Source of the DNA: an uncultured Bacteroidia bacterium
GTDB lineage: Bacteria > Bacteroidota > Bacteroidia > Bacteroidales > UBA932
DNA length: 64,000 bases
NCBI GenBank assembly: GCA_902785065.1
Contig: CACZXH010000007.1
Coordinates: forward strand, 217,641-281,640
Direction: 5' to 3'
The position numbers were made by a program, and so were the translations under genes. Below are positions 8,492-16,684 of this stretch, one piece after another; within the stretch, counting starts at the first letter, position 1; every line of letters begins with the position of its first letter. The notes below the pieces were generated by a model that was given only the letters and a program-made list of their open reading frames with translations, was not told the DNA's origin and did no database searches.

Positions 8492-10616
8492 TGCCGTCGG
8501 CGAATTCGACCTCGAAGGTGGTCCAGTCCTTGTTCGCGGCACGGATGACGCCCTCGCCAAAGACGGTGTGGGTGACGGTGTCGCCGATGTGGAAGGGACT
8601 CTTGAGCTCCGCCCGTTCCTCGGTGAAGTCGACGCTATCTAGGTCGATGGGGCGGTGCGGATCGAACTCCTCGTCCAGGACGTGGATGAGGTTCCGGGTG
8701 CCGCGCCAGAGCTCCTCGGGGATAAAGCCTTCGGTGACAACCATTTCCCGCTTGATTTCCGCGAGGAAGCGGGAGGGGTACTTGTTCATCTTCGTCGACA
8801 GGTTGAAGCCTTCCGACTCGGTGAGGAACAGCGCCTTCTCGGCGCGGGTGACGGCGACGTACATAAGCCGGCGCTCCTCTTCCTCGCCGTTCTTCTTGTA
8901 TTCGCGGATGGTCCTGAGGTTCGGGAACACGCCCTCGGACAGGCCGATGATGAAGACATACGGGAACTCGAGGCCCTTCGCCTGATGGATGGTCATCAGC
9001 TTGAGGGTGGGGACGTCCTTGCGGTGGTCGTCGTTCGTGTATAGGGCGATGTCCTGGAGGTAGTCGGCGAGGGTGGATTCATCCGGGGTGCGGACGGACT
9101 CGTAGAAGCGGATGGAGGAGAGGAGTTCGTCCAGGTTCTCCAGCCGGTCTTCGTCCTGGTCCTCGCGGATGTCCTGCTTGAGGCCGGAACGGTCCAGCAG
9201 GCGGTTCAGGAGATCGCTCACGCGATGCTCTAGCGCATAGGCCTTGGCGTCCTCGACGAGGTCGACAAAGGCCTGGGCCGTCGGTTTTCCGTAGCCGTCG
9301 CGGATCTGGAGGGCGCTGAAGAGGGAGACGCCGTCGCGGTCCGCATCGGCCCTTAAAGTGTCCAGGAACTTCTTGCCGAGCTTGCGGGAGGGGACGTTGA
9401 CGATGCGCTCAAAGGCGAGGTCGTCGTCCTGGTTGCTGACGAGGCGGAGGTAGGAGAGGGCGTCCTTGATCTCCCTTCTTTCGAAGAAGCGGGTGCCGCC
9501 CCAAACGGTGTATTCCAGGCGGGCGTTCAGGAGCGCCTGCTCCAGCGCGCGGGACTGGTAGGTGCTGCGGTACAGGATCGCGATGTCATTGACCTTGGCG
9601 TCATGGGCGAGAAGCGTCTTGATCTGCGCGACGATCCAGTCCATCTCCTCCTTCTCGGACTTGCCGTGGTAGTGGATGACCGCGCGGCCTTCGGCCTTCC
9701 GGGTGAAGAGGTCCTTCGGGATGCGGTTCTTGTTGTGGGAGATGACCGAGTTGGCGACGTCCAGGATCTTCGGGGTGGAGCGGTAGTTCTCGTCCAGGAT
9801 GACGGTCCGGTCGGCCGCGAACTGGACGAAGAGGTCCGGCCGCGCGCCGCGCCATTCGTAGATGGCCTGGTCCGGGTCGCCCACGATGAAGAGGTTGCGG
9901 TGCTTCGCCGCGAGCCGCTCCACGAGGTCCCAGTCGTCCAGGTTGCAGTCCTGCGCCTCGTCCACCATGATGTAGTTCAGCGTGTTCTGCCACCATTCGC
10001 AGGCCTCCGGGAAGCGGTCCAGGATGTATTTCGTGACGTTGATGAGGTCGTCGAAGTCGAGGGCGTAGTTCTTCATCTGCCGGCTCACGTAGCCCGCGAG
10101 GCGGTTGCCCTTCCGCATCTCGTCGGTGATCTTCGCCCCCGGGAGCATGAAGGCCGGGATGTACCCGTTCAGGGCCTTGTCGACCGAGACCATGTCCAGG
10201 AACTGCTTGACCGTCTTCTCGGTGCGCTTGAGGCCCATCTCGTCCATCGCCTGCTTCGCGATGGACTTGCAGTCCTCCTCGTCCAGGACGGTGAAGCCCT
10301 TGGGGAAGCCGAGGCGGTAGATCTCTTTCCGGAGGAACTTGACGCAGAAACCGTGGATGGTGCACACGAAGTCGTTGTAGTCGCCGCTGTGGACCATCCC
10401 CGCGATGCGGGCGCGCATCTCCGCGGCCGCCTTGTTCGTGAAGGTGAGGCACAGGATGTTCGCCGGGTCGATGCCGAGGACATTGACCAGGTACGCATAC
10501 CGGTGGGTCAGCGCCTTCGTCTTGCCCGTACCGGCCCCGGCCACGACGCGGATCCTTCCCTCCGTCGTGGTCACGGCCTCCTTCTGGCGGCTGTTCAGTC
10601 CCTCGAAAATATCCAT
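8439..10616 (-). CDS. uvrD: UvrD/PcrA-type superfamily 1 DNA helicase
   Basis: ATP-dependent 3'-5' DNA helicase for repair and removal of stalled proteins. The 725 residues from the ATG at 10616 include motif I GAGTGKTKAL near 24-33, motif II VDEAQD, motif V TIHQAKGLEFPYVF and motif VI YVAVTRAEKAL. A C-terminal Tudor-like domain (GDTVTHTVFGEGVI) follows, as in PcrA. A longer frame exists upstream but overlaps pncA, so the ATG that overlaps the pncA stop by one base was chosen. It belongs to a pncB-pncA-uvrD run. All helicase motifs are intact. Confidence 0.92.
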   Translation of the reverse strand: MDIFEGLNSRQKEAVTTTEGRIRVVAGAGTGKTKALTHRYAYLVNVLGIDPANILCLTFTNKAAAEMRARIAGMVHSGDYNDFVCTIHGFCVKFLRKEIYRLGFPKGFTVLDEEDCKSIAKQAMDEMGLKRTEKTVKQFLDMVSVDKALNGYIPAFMLPGAKITDEMRKGNRLAGYVSRQMKNYALDFDDLINVTKYILDRFPEACEWWQNTLNYIMVDEAQDCNLDDWDLVERLAAKHRNLFIVGDPDQAIYEWRGARPDLFVQFAADRTVILDENYRSTPKILDVANSVISHNKNRIPKDLFTRKAEGRAVIHYHGKSEKEEMDWIVAQIKTLLAHDAKVNDIAILYRSTYQSRALEQALLNARLEYTVWGGTRFFERREIKDALSYLRLVSNQDDDLAFERIVNVPSRKLGKKFLDTLRADADRDGVSLFSALQIRDGYGKPTAQAFVDLVEDAKAYALEHRVSDLLNRLLDRSGLKQDIREDQDEDRLENLDELLSSIRFYESVRTPDESTLADYLQDIALYTNDDHRKDVPTLKLMTIHQAKGLEFPYVFIIGLSEGVFPNLRTIREYKKNGEEEERRLMYVAVTRAEKALFLTESEGFNLSTKMNKYPSRFLAEIKREMVVTEGFIPEELWRGTRNLIHVLDEEFDPHRPIDLDSVDFTEERAELKSPFHIGDTVTHTVFGEGVIRAANKDWTTFEVEFADGKVRSLRAAFLKLADLPE

Positions 10617-11215
10617 TAAATCAGGTGGATCCCTTCCTCCTCCATCGCCTTCAGCGCCTCCACATGCCCGGCCGCATCGACCCAGGCGAGGGCATCCTTC
10701 AGGACGTACACCGCGAAACCGTCCTTCAGGAGGTCCTCCGCGGTGTTGCGGACGCAGTATTCCGTGGCGATGCCGCACACGAGGACGTTCTTGATGTCCA
10801 GGAGCTTCAGGACCTCGGCGAGGCTCTGCCCGGCGGCGTTCATCCCCTCGAAGCCGCTGTACTGCTCCTGGGTCGGGTCCTCGCCCTTGAAGAAGGTCAG
10901 GTCCTCCTTCACGTAGGGGAGGAGGGCTTCATGGACATCGGCTCCATGGGTGCCCTGGACACAGTGCGGCGGCCAGGGACCGCCCTGCTCGGCGAACGAG
11001 CAGTGGTCCGCGGGATGATGGTCCCGGATGAAGAGGATCGGATAGGTGGAAACGACGCCCGTGTCGTCGGCGTCCGTCCCGGCGGTGAGCCGATCGATGG
11101 CCTTCAGCGTGCCCTCGATGGCCCCCTCGGCCCCCTGGCACGCCATACTCCCGTCGATGAAGTCGTAGAGCATGTCCACGACCACCAGTGCGCTGTCTTT
11201 CAGGTTCTTTGCCAT
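10616..11215 (-). CDS. pncA: nicotinamidase
   Basis: Hydrolyses nicotinamide to nicotinate for NAD salvage. The 199 residues carry the isochorismatase-fold triad Asp14 (VVVDMLYDF), Lys110 (FFKGEDP) and Cys154 (ATEYCVRNTAEDLL), plus the metal-binding Asp65, His67 and His71 in RDHHPADH. It sits directly downstream of pncB, whose enzyme uses the nicotinate produced here, so the two genes form a complete Preiss-Handler entry module. Confidence 0.94.
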   Translation of the reverse strand: MAKNLKDSALVVVDMLYDFIDGSMACQGAEGAIEGTLKAIDRLTAGTDADDTGVVSTYPILFIRDHHPADHCSFAEQGGPWPPHCVQGTHGADVHEALLPYVKEDLTFFKGEDPTQEQYSGFEGMNAAGQSLAEVLKLLDIKNVLVCGIATEYCVRNTAEDLLKDGFAVYVLKDALAWVDAAGHVEALKAMEEEGIHLI

Positions 11216-11217
11216 GG

Positions 11218-12726
11218 CTAGTCGATCTCAAAGGCCTGGATCTGCTTCACGAGGTCGTCGATCAGGCGCATCTTGGTGTCGTAGAGGTCGTCGGAGATGT
11301 CCACCTTGTAGTAGTGCGGGTTGATAAGGCGGGATTCCGCGGGCGAGAAGTGGTGCAAGTTGTCCTTGAAGAAGGCTTTCTTCTGCATCAGGGTGTGCTG
11401 CGGGCAGACGCGCTTGCCGTTCGCGATGGCCTGGTGCTGGAGCGGACGGGCCTCGTAGGTGCCGGCCTCGAAGGTCTTGTATTTGAAGGAGTCGTACTCG
11501 TCGCGGACGGTGATGGTCTCGCCTTTCTGGATGGCAAGGTCCATCTTGTCGCCGCGGAGGCAGGTGACATCGGCCTTGAACACGTAGCCATCGATCTTGT
11601 TGCCCTTGGAGGAGTCCAGGGCGCTGATGCGCCAGGTGATCTGGAAGCCCGGGTTGATGAGCTTGATCTTATCCTCGGAACGCTTCAGGACGGGCTGGTC
11701 GCCGATCTGCACGAGTTTGTACACGTTGCCGAAGCAGGGGGCGGCCTTGGAGGTGGCGATCGCATCGCCCACGCCGTAACTGTCGATGCAGGCGCCCTGG
11801 CGCTCGAGGTCCGTGATCAGGTACTCGTCCAGGCTGTTGGTCGCGAAGATCTTGCACTTTTTCAGGCCGTGCTCGTCCAGGATGGAGCGGACTTCCTGCG
11901 AGAGGTACGCGAGGTCGCCGCTGTCCAGCCGGACGCCGTAGCCTCCGGGATAGCTGTCGTCGATGCCGTTCTCGCGGAAGGCGCGGATGGCGTTCTTGAC
12001 ACCGCACTTGAGGGTGTCGTACGTGTCGATGAGGAGGATGATGTTCTCGCCCCGGTGCGTGCGGATGTAGTCGCAGAAGGCCTGGTGCTCGCCCTCGACG
12101 GTGCTGCCGTAGGCGGTCACGAAGCTGTGCGCCATCGTGCCGGTGGAGGGGACGTTGTTCATTGCGCCGGTGAGGATGTTGGAGGAGGAGGCGCAGCCGG
12201 CGATCTGCGCGGCTTTGCCGCCGTACACGGCGGCCCAGGGGCCGTGTGCCCGCCGGGAGCCGAACTCCGAGACCGGCTTGTCCGTCGCGCGGCACACGCG
12301 GGAGGCCTTCGTCGCGACGGCCATCTGGTGGTTCAGGATGCACAGCATCGGGGTCTCCAGGACCTGGGCCTCGATCATGGGTGCGACAACGGTGACGATG
12401 GGCTGCGTGGGGAAGGCGATCTCGCCTTCGCGCATGCAGTACACCGCGCCGGTGAACTTCATGGTGCTCAGATACTTGCGGAACTCCTTGTAGTCGTCCC
12501 CGGGGAGGAACTTCTCATAGAATTCCTCCGGCTCGGTGCCCAGCTTCTGGACCATCTGGATGACTTCCTCCGTGCCGCTCACGACGGCCCAGTTGTTGTT
12601 CTCCGGCGCCTTCCGGTAAAACAGGTTGAAGGTGGCGATTTCCTTGTCCTTCCCGCATTCCAGGTACGACTTTCCCATCGTGTACTGGTACTTGTCGGAG
12701 CAATAGGCAGTGTTCAGTTTGTCCAT
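11218..12726 (-). CDS. pncB: nicotinate phosphoribosyltransferase
   Basis: Joins nicotinate to PRPP to form nicotinate mononucleotide. The 502 residues start at MDKLNTAYCSDKYQYTMGKS, the typical N-terminus of the family. Further on are FGSRRAHGPWAAVYGG, the SFVTAYGSTVEGEHQAF segment and the LDSGDLAYLS motif. An upstream extension of 14 codons in the same frame was rejected because it runs through the -7 promoter box. The gene is two bases from pncA and heads this NAD-salvage run. Confidence 0.93.
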   Translation of the reverse strand: MDKLNTAYCSDKYQYTMGKSYLECGKDKEIATFNLFYRKAPENNNWAVVSGTEEVIQMVQKLGTEPEEFYEKFLPGDDYKEFRKYLSTMKFTGAVYCMREGEIAFPTQPIVTVVAPMIEAQVLETPMLCILNHQMAVATKASRVCRATDKPVSEFGSRRAHGPWAAVYGGKAAQIAGCASSSNILTGAMNNVPSTGTMAHSFVTAYGSTVEGEHQAFCDYIRTHRGENIILLIDTYDTLKCGVKNAIRAFRENGIDDSYPGGYGVRLDSGDLAYLSQEVRSILDEHGLKKCKIFATNSLDEYLITDLERQGACIDSYGVGDAIATSKAAPCFGNVYKLVQIGDQPVLKRSEDKIKLINPGFQITWRISALDSSKGNKIDGYVFKADVTCLRGDKMDLAIQKGETITVRDEYDSFKYKTFEAGTYEARPLQHQAIANGKRVCPQHTLMQKKAFFKDNLHHFSPAESRLINPHYYKVDISDDLYDTKMRLIDDLVKQIQAFEID

Positions 12727-12765
12727 GATGTTTGTGTTTGTAGATGCCGCAGCGGGCGGTATCCA

Positions 12766-12773
12766 CAAAGATA
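12766..12773 (-). promoter_or_regulatory. Bacteroidetes -7 box for pncB
   Basis: Minus-strand TATCTTTG, a perfect TAnnTTTG match, 40 bases upstream of the pncB ATG. It supports the shorter start of that gene. Confidence 0.6.
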
Positions 12774-12793
12774 AGAAAAATACCGATAGGGTG

Positions 12794-14200
12794 TTACCGG
12801 AAGAGGATGACTTTCACATACTCGTTCGTCAGGCCGCCGGAGCCCTTCTGGGAGTCGGCGATGAGGACGAGCGTGCGCCGGCCGTCCGGAAGGACGGGGC
12901 CGAGGCACATGCCTTCGAAATTGGCGAGGTTCAGGGCACCGGTGGTGAAGGTGCACAGGAGGGACTTGCGGAGGATGCCGGCGGTATCGTTGACCGGGTC
13001 CACGACATAGATGTGGATGTCCGTGAAAGCTCCTTGCAGCTTCTCCCACAGGCTTCCCTGGGGCACATAGACTTCCCGCTCCAGCACGAGCAGTCGGCCG
13101 TCGTCCAAGGCGGTGAGGGCAGGGACGCCGAACACGTAGGCGACGGTCCTCTGGCCGGTCTGCGTCGGTTCGCCGGTCTGGTAGAAATAGCGTCTGGCGG
13201 GCTTCCCTTCGCGGTCGAAGCTCTGCAGGCGGAGGATTCCCGGGAGGAAGGTATCGGTCTTCAGCGGCGCTTCCGTCGTGGTCCAGAACAGGCCGGTGCT
13301 CTCGTTGTAGGTAAGGGCCTCGAAGCCTTGGTTATCGACGATTCCCTTCAGGTCTTTCGGTACCTTCAGGCTGACGCCGGCATCGTTCCCGTTGAGGTCG
13401 TAGCCGCGGATTTCCTGGTTCTTCTCGGAGGAAACGTACAGCCGGTTCTCGGAGGCGACGAAGGCGACGCCCTCGGTGTCCCGCTTCTTGCCGTCAGCCG
13501 CCGCTGTTCCGGGCGCGACTTGCCGCAGGACCGTACCGACGTTGCCATAATCGTCGATGGGAATCGCGAACCGCAGGATGCCGCCGCCTTTCAGGTTGTC
13601 GTCCACGACCGCATACTGGTTCCCGCCCAGCCAGGTGATGCCGGAGTATTCGCCGGGTTCGATGTCCAGGAGCGTGGCCGGCAGGGGTGTGGCCCGGAGG
13701 CCGGTATCAGGGGCCTCAGGCGGAAGGAGGGTCCCGTTCCACCGGTATGCGGTGCCGGGCTCGATGTTCCTGCCGGAGAGACGGGCGGACCAGAGGCGGC
13801 CGTCCGGCGCCTCGGCGACGGCGGCGACCGCCGTGAGGATGCCCGGCTCCTTCGCCATCCACAGGACCATCGGCCCCGTTCCCGTCACCGGAAGGGTCCG
13901 GACTTCGCCCACCACGGGCACCAGCAGGACCTTGTCAATGCCTGCCGGCAGGCCGTCCAGTTGCATCCGGACATAGGCGCTGGCGTGCCGGACGGTAAAG
14001 AGCGAATCGCCTTTCTCCGTGACGGTGGTGTCCGTCACGAAATGGTCCTGCGCGAACAGACTGTCGGCCTCCACATCGCCCGCCACGGGTGTCCCGTCCT
14101 CGAACCGGACGGGTTCGTAAACGACCTTCCCCTTCGGTTGCGCACTGCAACCCAAGGCTATGAAACTTGCCGCGAGGAGGCTGGAGAGAACCCTTTTCAT
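12794..14200 (-). CDS. lipoprotein with an esterase-like/phytase-like beta-propeller domain
   Basis: The 468 residues start at MKRVLSSLLAASFIALGCSA, a signal peptide with a lipobox-like ALGC. The body matches the 'esterase-like activity of phytase' family, with repeated blade motifs such as GITWLGGNQYAVVDDN, GFEALTYNESTGLFW and NFEGMCLGPVL. No experimentally safe substrate can be named; phosphate-ester hydrolysis is only the family label. An in-frame ATG seven codons upstream lies next to the promoter box and is less likely. The gene is transcribed divergently from the AmgK-like gene. Confidence 0.75.
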   Translation of the reverse strand: MKRVLSSLLAASFIALGCSAQPKGKVVYEPVRFEDGTPVAGDVEADSLFAQDHFVTDTTVTEKGDSLFTVRHASAYVRMQLDGLPAGIDKVLLVPVVGEVRTLPVTGTGPMVLWMAKEPGILTAVAAVAEAPDGRLWSARLSGRNIEPGTAYRWNGTLLPPEAPDTGLRATPLPATLLDIEPGEYSGITWLGGNQYAVVDDNLKGGGILRFAIPIDDYGNVGTVLRQVAPGTAAADGKKRDTEGVAFVASENRLYVSSEKNQEIRGYDLNGNDAGVSLKVPKDLKGIVDNQGFEALTYNESTGLFWTTTEAPLKTDTFLPGILRLQSFDREGKPARRYFYQTGEPTQTGQRTVAYVFGVPALTALDDGRLLVLEREVYVPQGSLWEKLQGAFTDIHIYVVDPVNDTAGILRKSLLCTFTTGALNLANFEGMCLGPVLPDGRRTLVLIADSQKGSGGLTNEYVKVILFR

Positions 14201-14210
14201 CGTACCGTCA

Positions 14211-14242
14211 TTTGCTTGCAAAGATAAGAATAATTAATTTTG
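14211..14242 (+). promoter_or_regulatory. promoter for the AmgK-RapZ gene (TTTG-N20-TAATTTTG)
   Basis: The -33 box TTTG (14211-14214) and -7 box TAATTTTG (14235-14242) are 20 bases apart, the ideal spacing. The -7 box ends only four bases before the ATG, so the transcript would be leaderless or nearly so. Confidence 0.65.
14219..14226 (-). promoter_or_regulatory. -7 box for the phytase-like lipoprotein gene
   Basis: Minus-strand TATCTTTG interleaved with the opposite promoter, forming a compact divergent promoter of about 45 bases. Confidence 0.6.
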
Positions 14243-14246
14243 CATT

Positions 14247-15800
14247 ATGTCACTGGAATCCTTGTTCGAACAGTATACCGGGGCGGCGCCCGTCGCCAGC
14301 GTGGCGCTCACCGGGTCGGCCTCGCACCGGCGGTACTATCGCCTGACGGGGGCCGACGGGCGGACGCTCATCGGCGTGGAAGGCACCGACGCCGACGAGA
14401 ACCGCGCCTTCCTCACGATCGACCGTCACTTCGCCGCTAAGGGCATCAACGTGCCGAAGGTGGTCGCTGTTGACGGCCTTTGCTATTTGCAGGAGGACCT
14501 GGGCACGACCGTCCTGTACGACGCGCTCGCTGCCGGCCGCGCCTCGGGGAACTATGGGCCGGATGAGGTCGCGCTGCTGCGCAAGACCCTCGCCGCCCTC
14601 CCGAAGATCCAGGTCGAGGGCGCCCGCGGACTGGATTTCTCGGTGTGCTACCCACAGCCGTCCTTCGACGCCCGGATGGTGGACTTCGACCTGAACTATT
14701 TCAAGTACGACTTCCTGAAACTCGTCGGTGTGGAGTTCAACGAGGTCTTCCTGCAGGACGACTTCGACCGCCTGAAGGCGGACCTCCTGGCCGAACCTTC
14801 CGACACCTTCCTGTACCGGGACTTCAACGCCCGGAACGTGATGCTGGTGGACGGGGAACCCTGGTTCATTGACTTCCAGGGCGGACGCCGCGGCCCCGTC
14901 TATTACGACGTGGCCTCCTTCCTCTGGCAGGCCCGCGCCAAGTATCCGGAAGCCCTGCGCGAAGAACTGCTGCAAGTGTACCTGGACGCGCTGAAGGCCT
15001 ATTTGCCCGTGGATGAAGCCCATTTTCGGGAACGCCTCCGCCTCTTTATCCTCTTCCGGATGCTCCAGGTCCTCGGCTGCTACGGTTACCGTGGCCTCTG
15101 GGAAGGCAACAAAGCCTTCTCCTCCAGCATCCCCCCGGCCCTGGCGATCGTCAAGTCCCTTCTGCCGTTCAGCGACTATCCCTACCTGTCTGATGTCCTC
15201 GCCAAGCTTTGCGGGGGCGACCCGGAGGAGGGAGTGTTATTTCCCGAACCTGTGCCCACCCTCGGGCACATTAGAGGGAGGGGCCCGCAGGCCCGGAACG
15301 GGACTGTGGGAGGGACGGAGCAATCTTTGATTGCGGAGGGTTCGGGAAATAACACTCCCTCCGGAGAAAGGGCGCCCCTGACCGTGACCGTGTACAGTTT
15401 TTCCTTCAGGAAGGGCATACCCGAGGATACGTCCGGGAACGGGGGCGGGTATGTGTTCGACTGCCGGTCGGTGCATAATCCCGGGAAATATGAGCGATTC
15501 AAGCAGTTGACCGGCCTGGATGAACCCGTCATACGGTTCCTGGAGGAGGACGGCGAAATCCTCCGCTTCCTGGACCACGTCTATGCCTTGGTCGATGCGC
15601 ACGTGGAGCGCTTCCTCGAGCGCGGCTTCATGCACCTGCAGGTCAGTTTCGGATGCACTGGCGGCCAGCACCGCTCCGCCTACAGCGCCCAGCACCTCGC
15701 CGAGCACCTGGTCGCCAAGTATCCCGTCCGCGTGCACCTGATCCACCGCGAGCGGGGCATCGAGCGCTGGTTACCCGAAGAGTGTGTCGAATGTAAGTGA
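14247..15800 (+). CDS. AmgK-like amino-sugar kinase fused to a RapZ C-terminal domain
   Basis: The 517 residues contain two domains. Residues 1-325 are an aminoglycoside-phosphotransferase-type kinase with the catalytic segment YRDFNARNVMLVDG near 190 and the metal-binding IDFQGG; this family includes AmgK, which phosphorylates MurNAc and GlcNAc at C1. Residues 372-517 match the C-terminal domain of RapZ (VFDCRSVHNPG, GCTGGQHRSAYSAQ), which in E. coli senses glucosamine-6-phosphate. Residues 327-372 between them are encoded by a palindromic element. A MurU-like gene follows 103 bases downstream, which supports a role in cell-wall sugar recycling. The sugar substrate is inferred, not shown. 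Confidence 0.8.
   Translation: MSLESLFEQYTGAAPVASVALTGSASHRRYYRLTGADGRTLIGVEGTDADENRAFLTIDRHFAAKGINVPKVVAVDGLCYLQEDLGTTVLYDALAAGRASGNYGPDEVALLRKTLAALPKIQVEGARGLDFSVCYPQPSFDARMVDFDLNYFKYDFLKLVGVEFNEVFLQDDFDRLKADLLAEPSDTFLYRDFNARNVMLVDGEPWFIDFQGGRRGPVYYDVASFLWQARAKYPEALREELLQVYLDALKAYLPVDEAHFRERLRLFILFRMLQVLGCYGYRGLWEGNKAFSSSIPPALAIVKSLLPFSDYPYLSDVLAKLCGGDPEEGVLFPEPVPTLGHIRGRGPQARNGTVGGTEQSLIAEGSGNNTPSGERAPLTVTVYSFSFRKGIPEDTSGNGGGYVFDCRSVHNPGKYERFKQLTGLDEPVIRFLEEDGEILRFLDHVYALVDAHVERFLERGFMHLQVSFGCTGGQHRSAYSAQHLAEHLVAKYPVRVHLIHRERGIERWLPEECVECK
15227..15362. repeat. 136-bp palindromic element inside the AmgK-RapZ reading frame
   Basis: The ends are perfect 24-base inverted repeats (15227-15250 and 15339-15362, containing GTGTTATTTCCCGAAC). 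Inside are further small hairpins, such as TGTGCCC/GGGCACA, GGGCC/GGCCC and GCAATC/GATTGC. The frame stays open through the element and supplies the interdomain linker. The design resembles a MITE or REP-type element that is tolerated in coding sequence. No target-site duplication is obvious. Confidence 0.8.
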
Positions 15801-15903
15801 TTGACAGTGATTGGCTTAACGATTTTTGAGTGCGCAAAATGGAGCACTCATCATTACGTAAGGTGTTGATAATAAACAAGTTCCATTCGACGGCCGTCAG
15901 ACG

Positions 15904-16677
15904 ATGAAAGCGATGATCTTTGCCGCGGGGCTGGGGACCCGCCTGAAACCGATTACGGACACGATGCCGAAGGCGCTCGTGCCCGTGTGCGGGCAACCGT
16001 TGCTTTACCACGTCATCAACAAGCTTGTTGCGGCGGGGTATGACGACCTTGTGGTGAATGTCCATCACTTCCCGGACCAGATCATCCACTATCTCCACTC
16101 CCACGATTTCGGCGCCCGCATCGCCGTCTCCGACGAAAGGGATTTCCTGCGGGAGACTGGCGGGGGTATCCGCTATGCGAAGCACCTGCTGACAGAGGAT
16201 GAGATTCCCGGTCTGGCCGGGAATGACGGAATCGAGCCCTTCCTCGTCCATAACGTGGACATTGTCAGTAACTTGGACCTCAACTGGCTGCGGGAGCAGC
16301 ACCGGGAAGAGGCGCTGGCGACGCTGGTGGCGAGCGAACGGAAGACGCAGCGGTATTTCCTGTTTGACGAAGACAACCGGCTGAAAGGATGGACCAACAT
16401 CGCGACCGGGGAAGTCCGCAGCCCGTTCCCGGACATCGACCCGGACCGGTGCCGCAAGCTCGCCTTCGCCGGCATCCACCTGATGTCGCCGGCCATCTTC
16501 GACGCCTTCGACCGGTACGGCTTCGGCGACCGTTTCTCCATCGTGGACTTCTACCTCCGCGCCTGCGCCGAGTATCCCATCTTCGCCGCCGTCCCGCCGG
16601 ACTTCCAATTGGTTGATGTGGGCAAAAAAGAAACCCTCTCCGAAGCGGAAAGGGTTTGTGAAGCTATTCTGAAGTAA
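15904..16677 (+). CDS. murU: MurU-like sugar-1-phosphate nucleotidyltransferase
   Basis: The 257 residues open with the nucleotide-binding signature FAAGLGTRLKPITDTMPKAL, followed by VNVHHFPDQI and the metal-binding LVHNVDI. MurU converts MurNAc-1-phosphate to UDP-MurNAc in the recycling route that starts with AmgK. The gene directly follows an AmgK-like kinase, so MurU is favoured over the related mannose-1-phosphate or glucose-1-phosphate transferases. Residues around 102-107 (IPGLAGND) come from a REP-like palindrome that keeps the frame open. Confidence 0.75.
   Translation: MKAMIFAAGLGTRLKPITDTMPKALVPVCGQPLLYHVINKLVAAGYDDLVVNVHHFPDQIIHYLHSHDFGARIAVSDERDFLRETGGGIRYAKHLLTEDEIPGLAGNDGIEPFLVHNVDIVSNLDLNWLREQHREEALATLVASERKTQRYFLFDEDNRLKGWTNIATGEVRSPFPDIDPDRCRKLAFAGIHLMSPAIFDAFDRYGFGDRFSIVDFYLRACAEYPIFAAVPPDFQLVDVGKKETLSEAERVCEAILK
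16204..16224. repeat. REP-like palindrome inside the murU-like frame
   Basis: ATTCCCGG and CCGGGAAT separated by five bases. It belongs to the same family as the palindromes at 18996, 24001 and 26289, and here encodes IPGLAGN in frame. Confidence 0.75.
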
Positions 16678-16684
16678 AAACCGA

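Noticed and set aside
9603-10619. Long open frame opposite uvrD
   Set aside because: Shadow of the helicase gene; no start context or motif.
15827-15850. Terminator after the kinase-RapZ gene (TGAGTGC/GCACTCA)
   Set aside because: The hairpin is real but weak and has no T-run, so termination is not supported.
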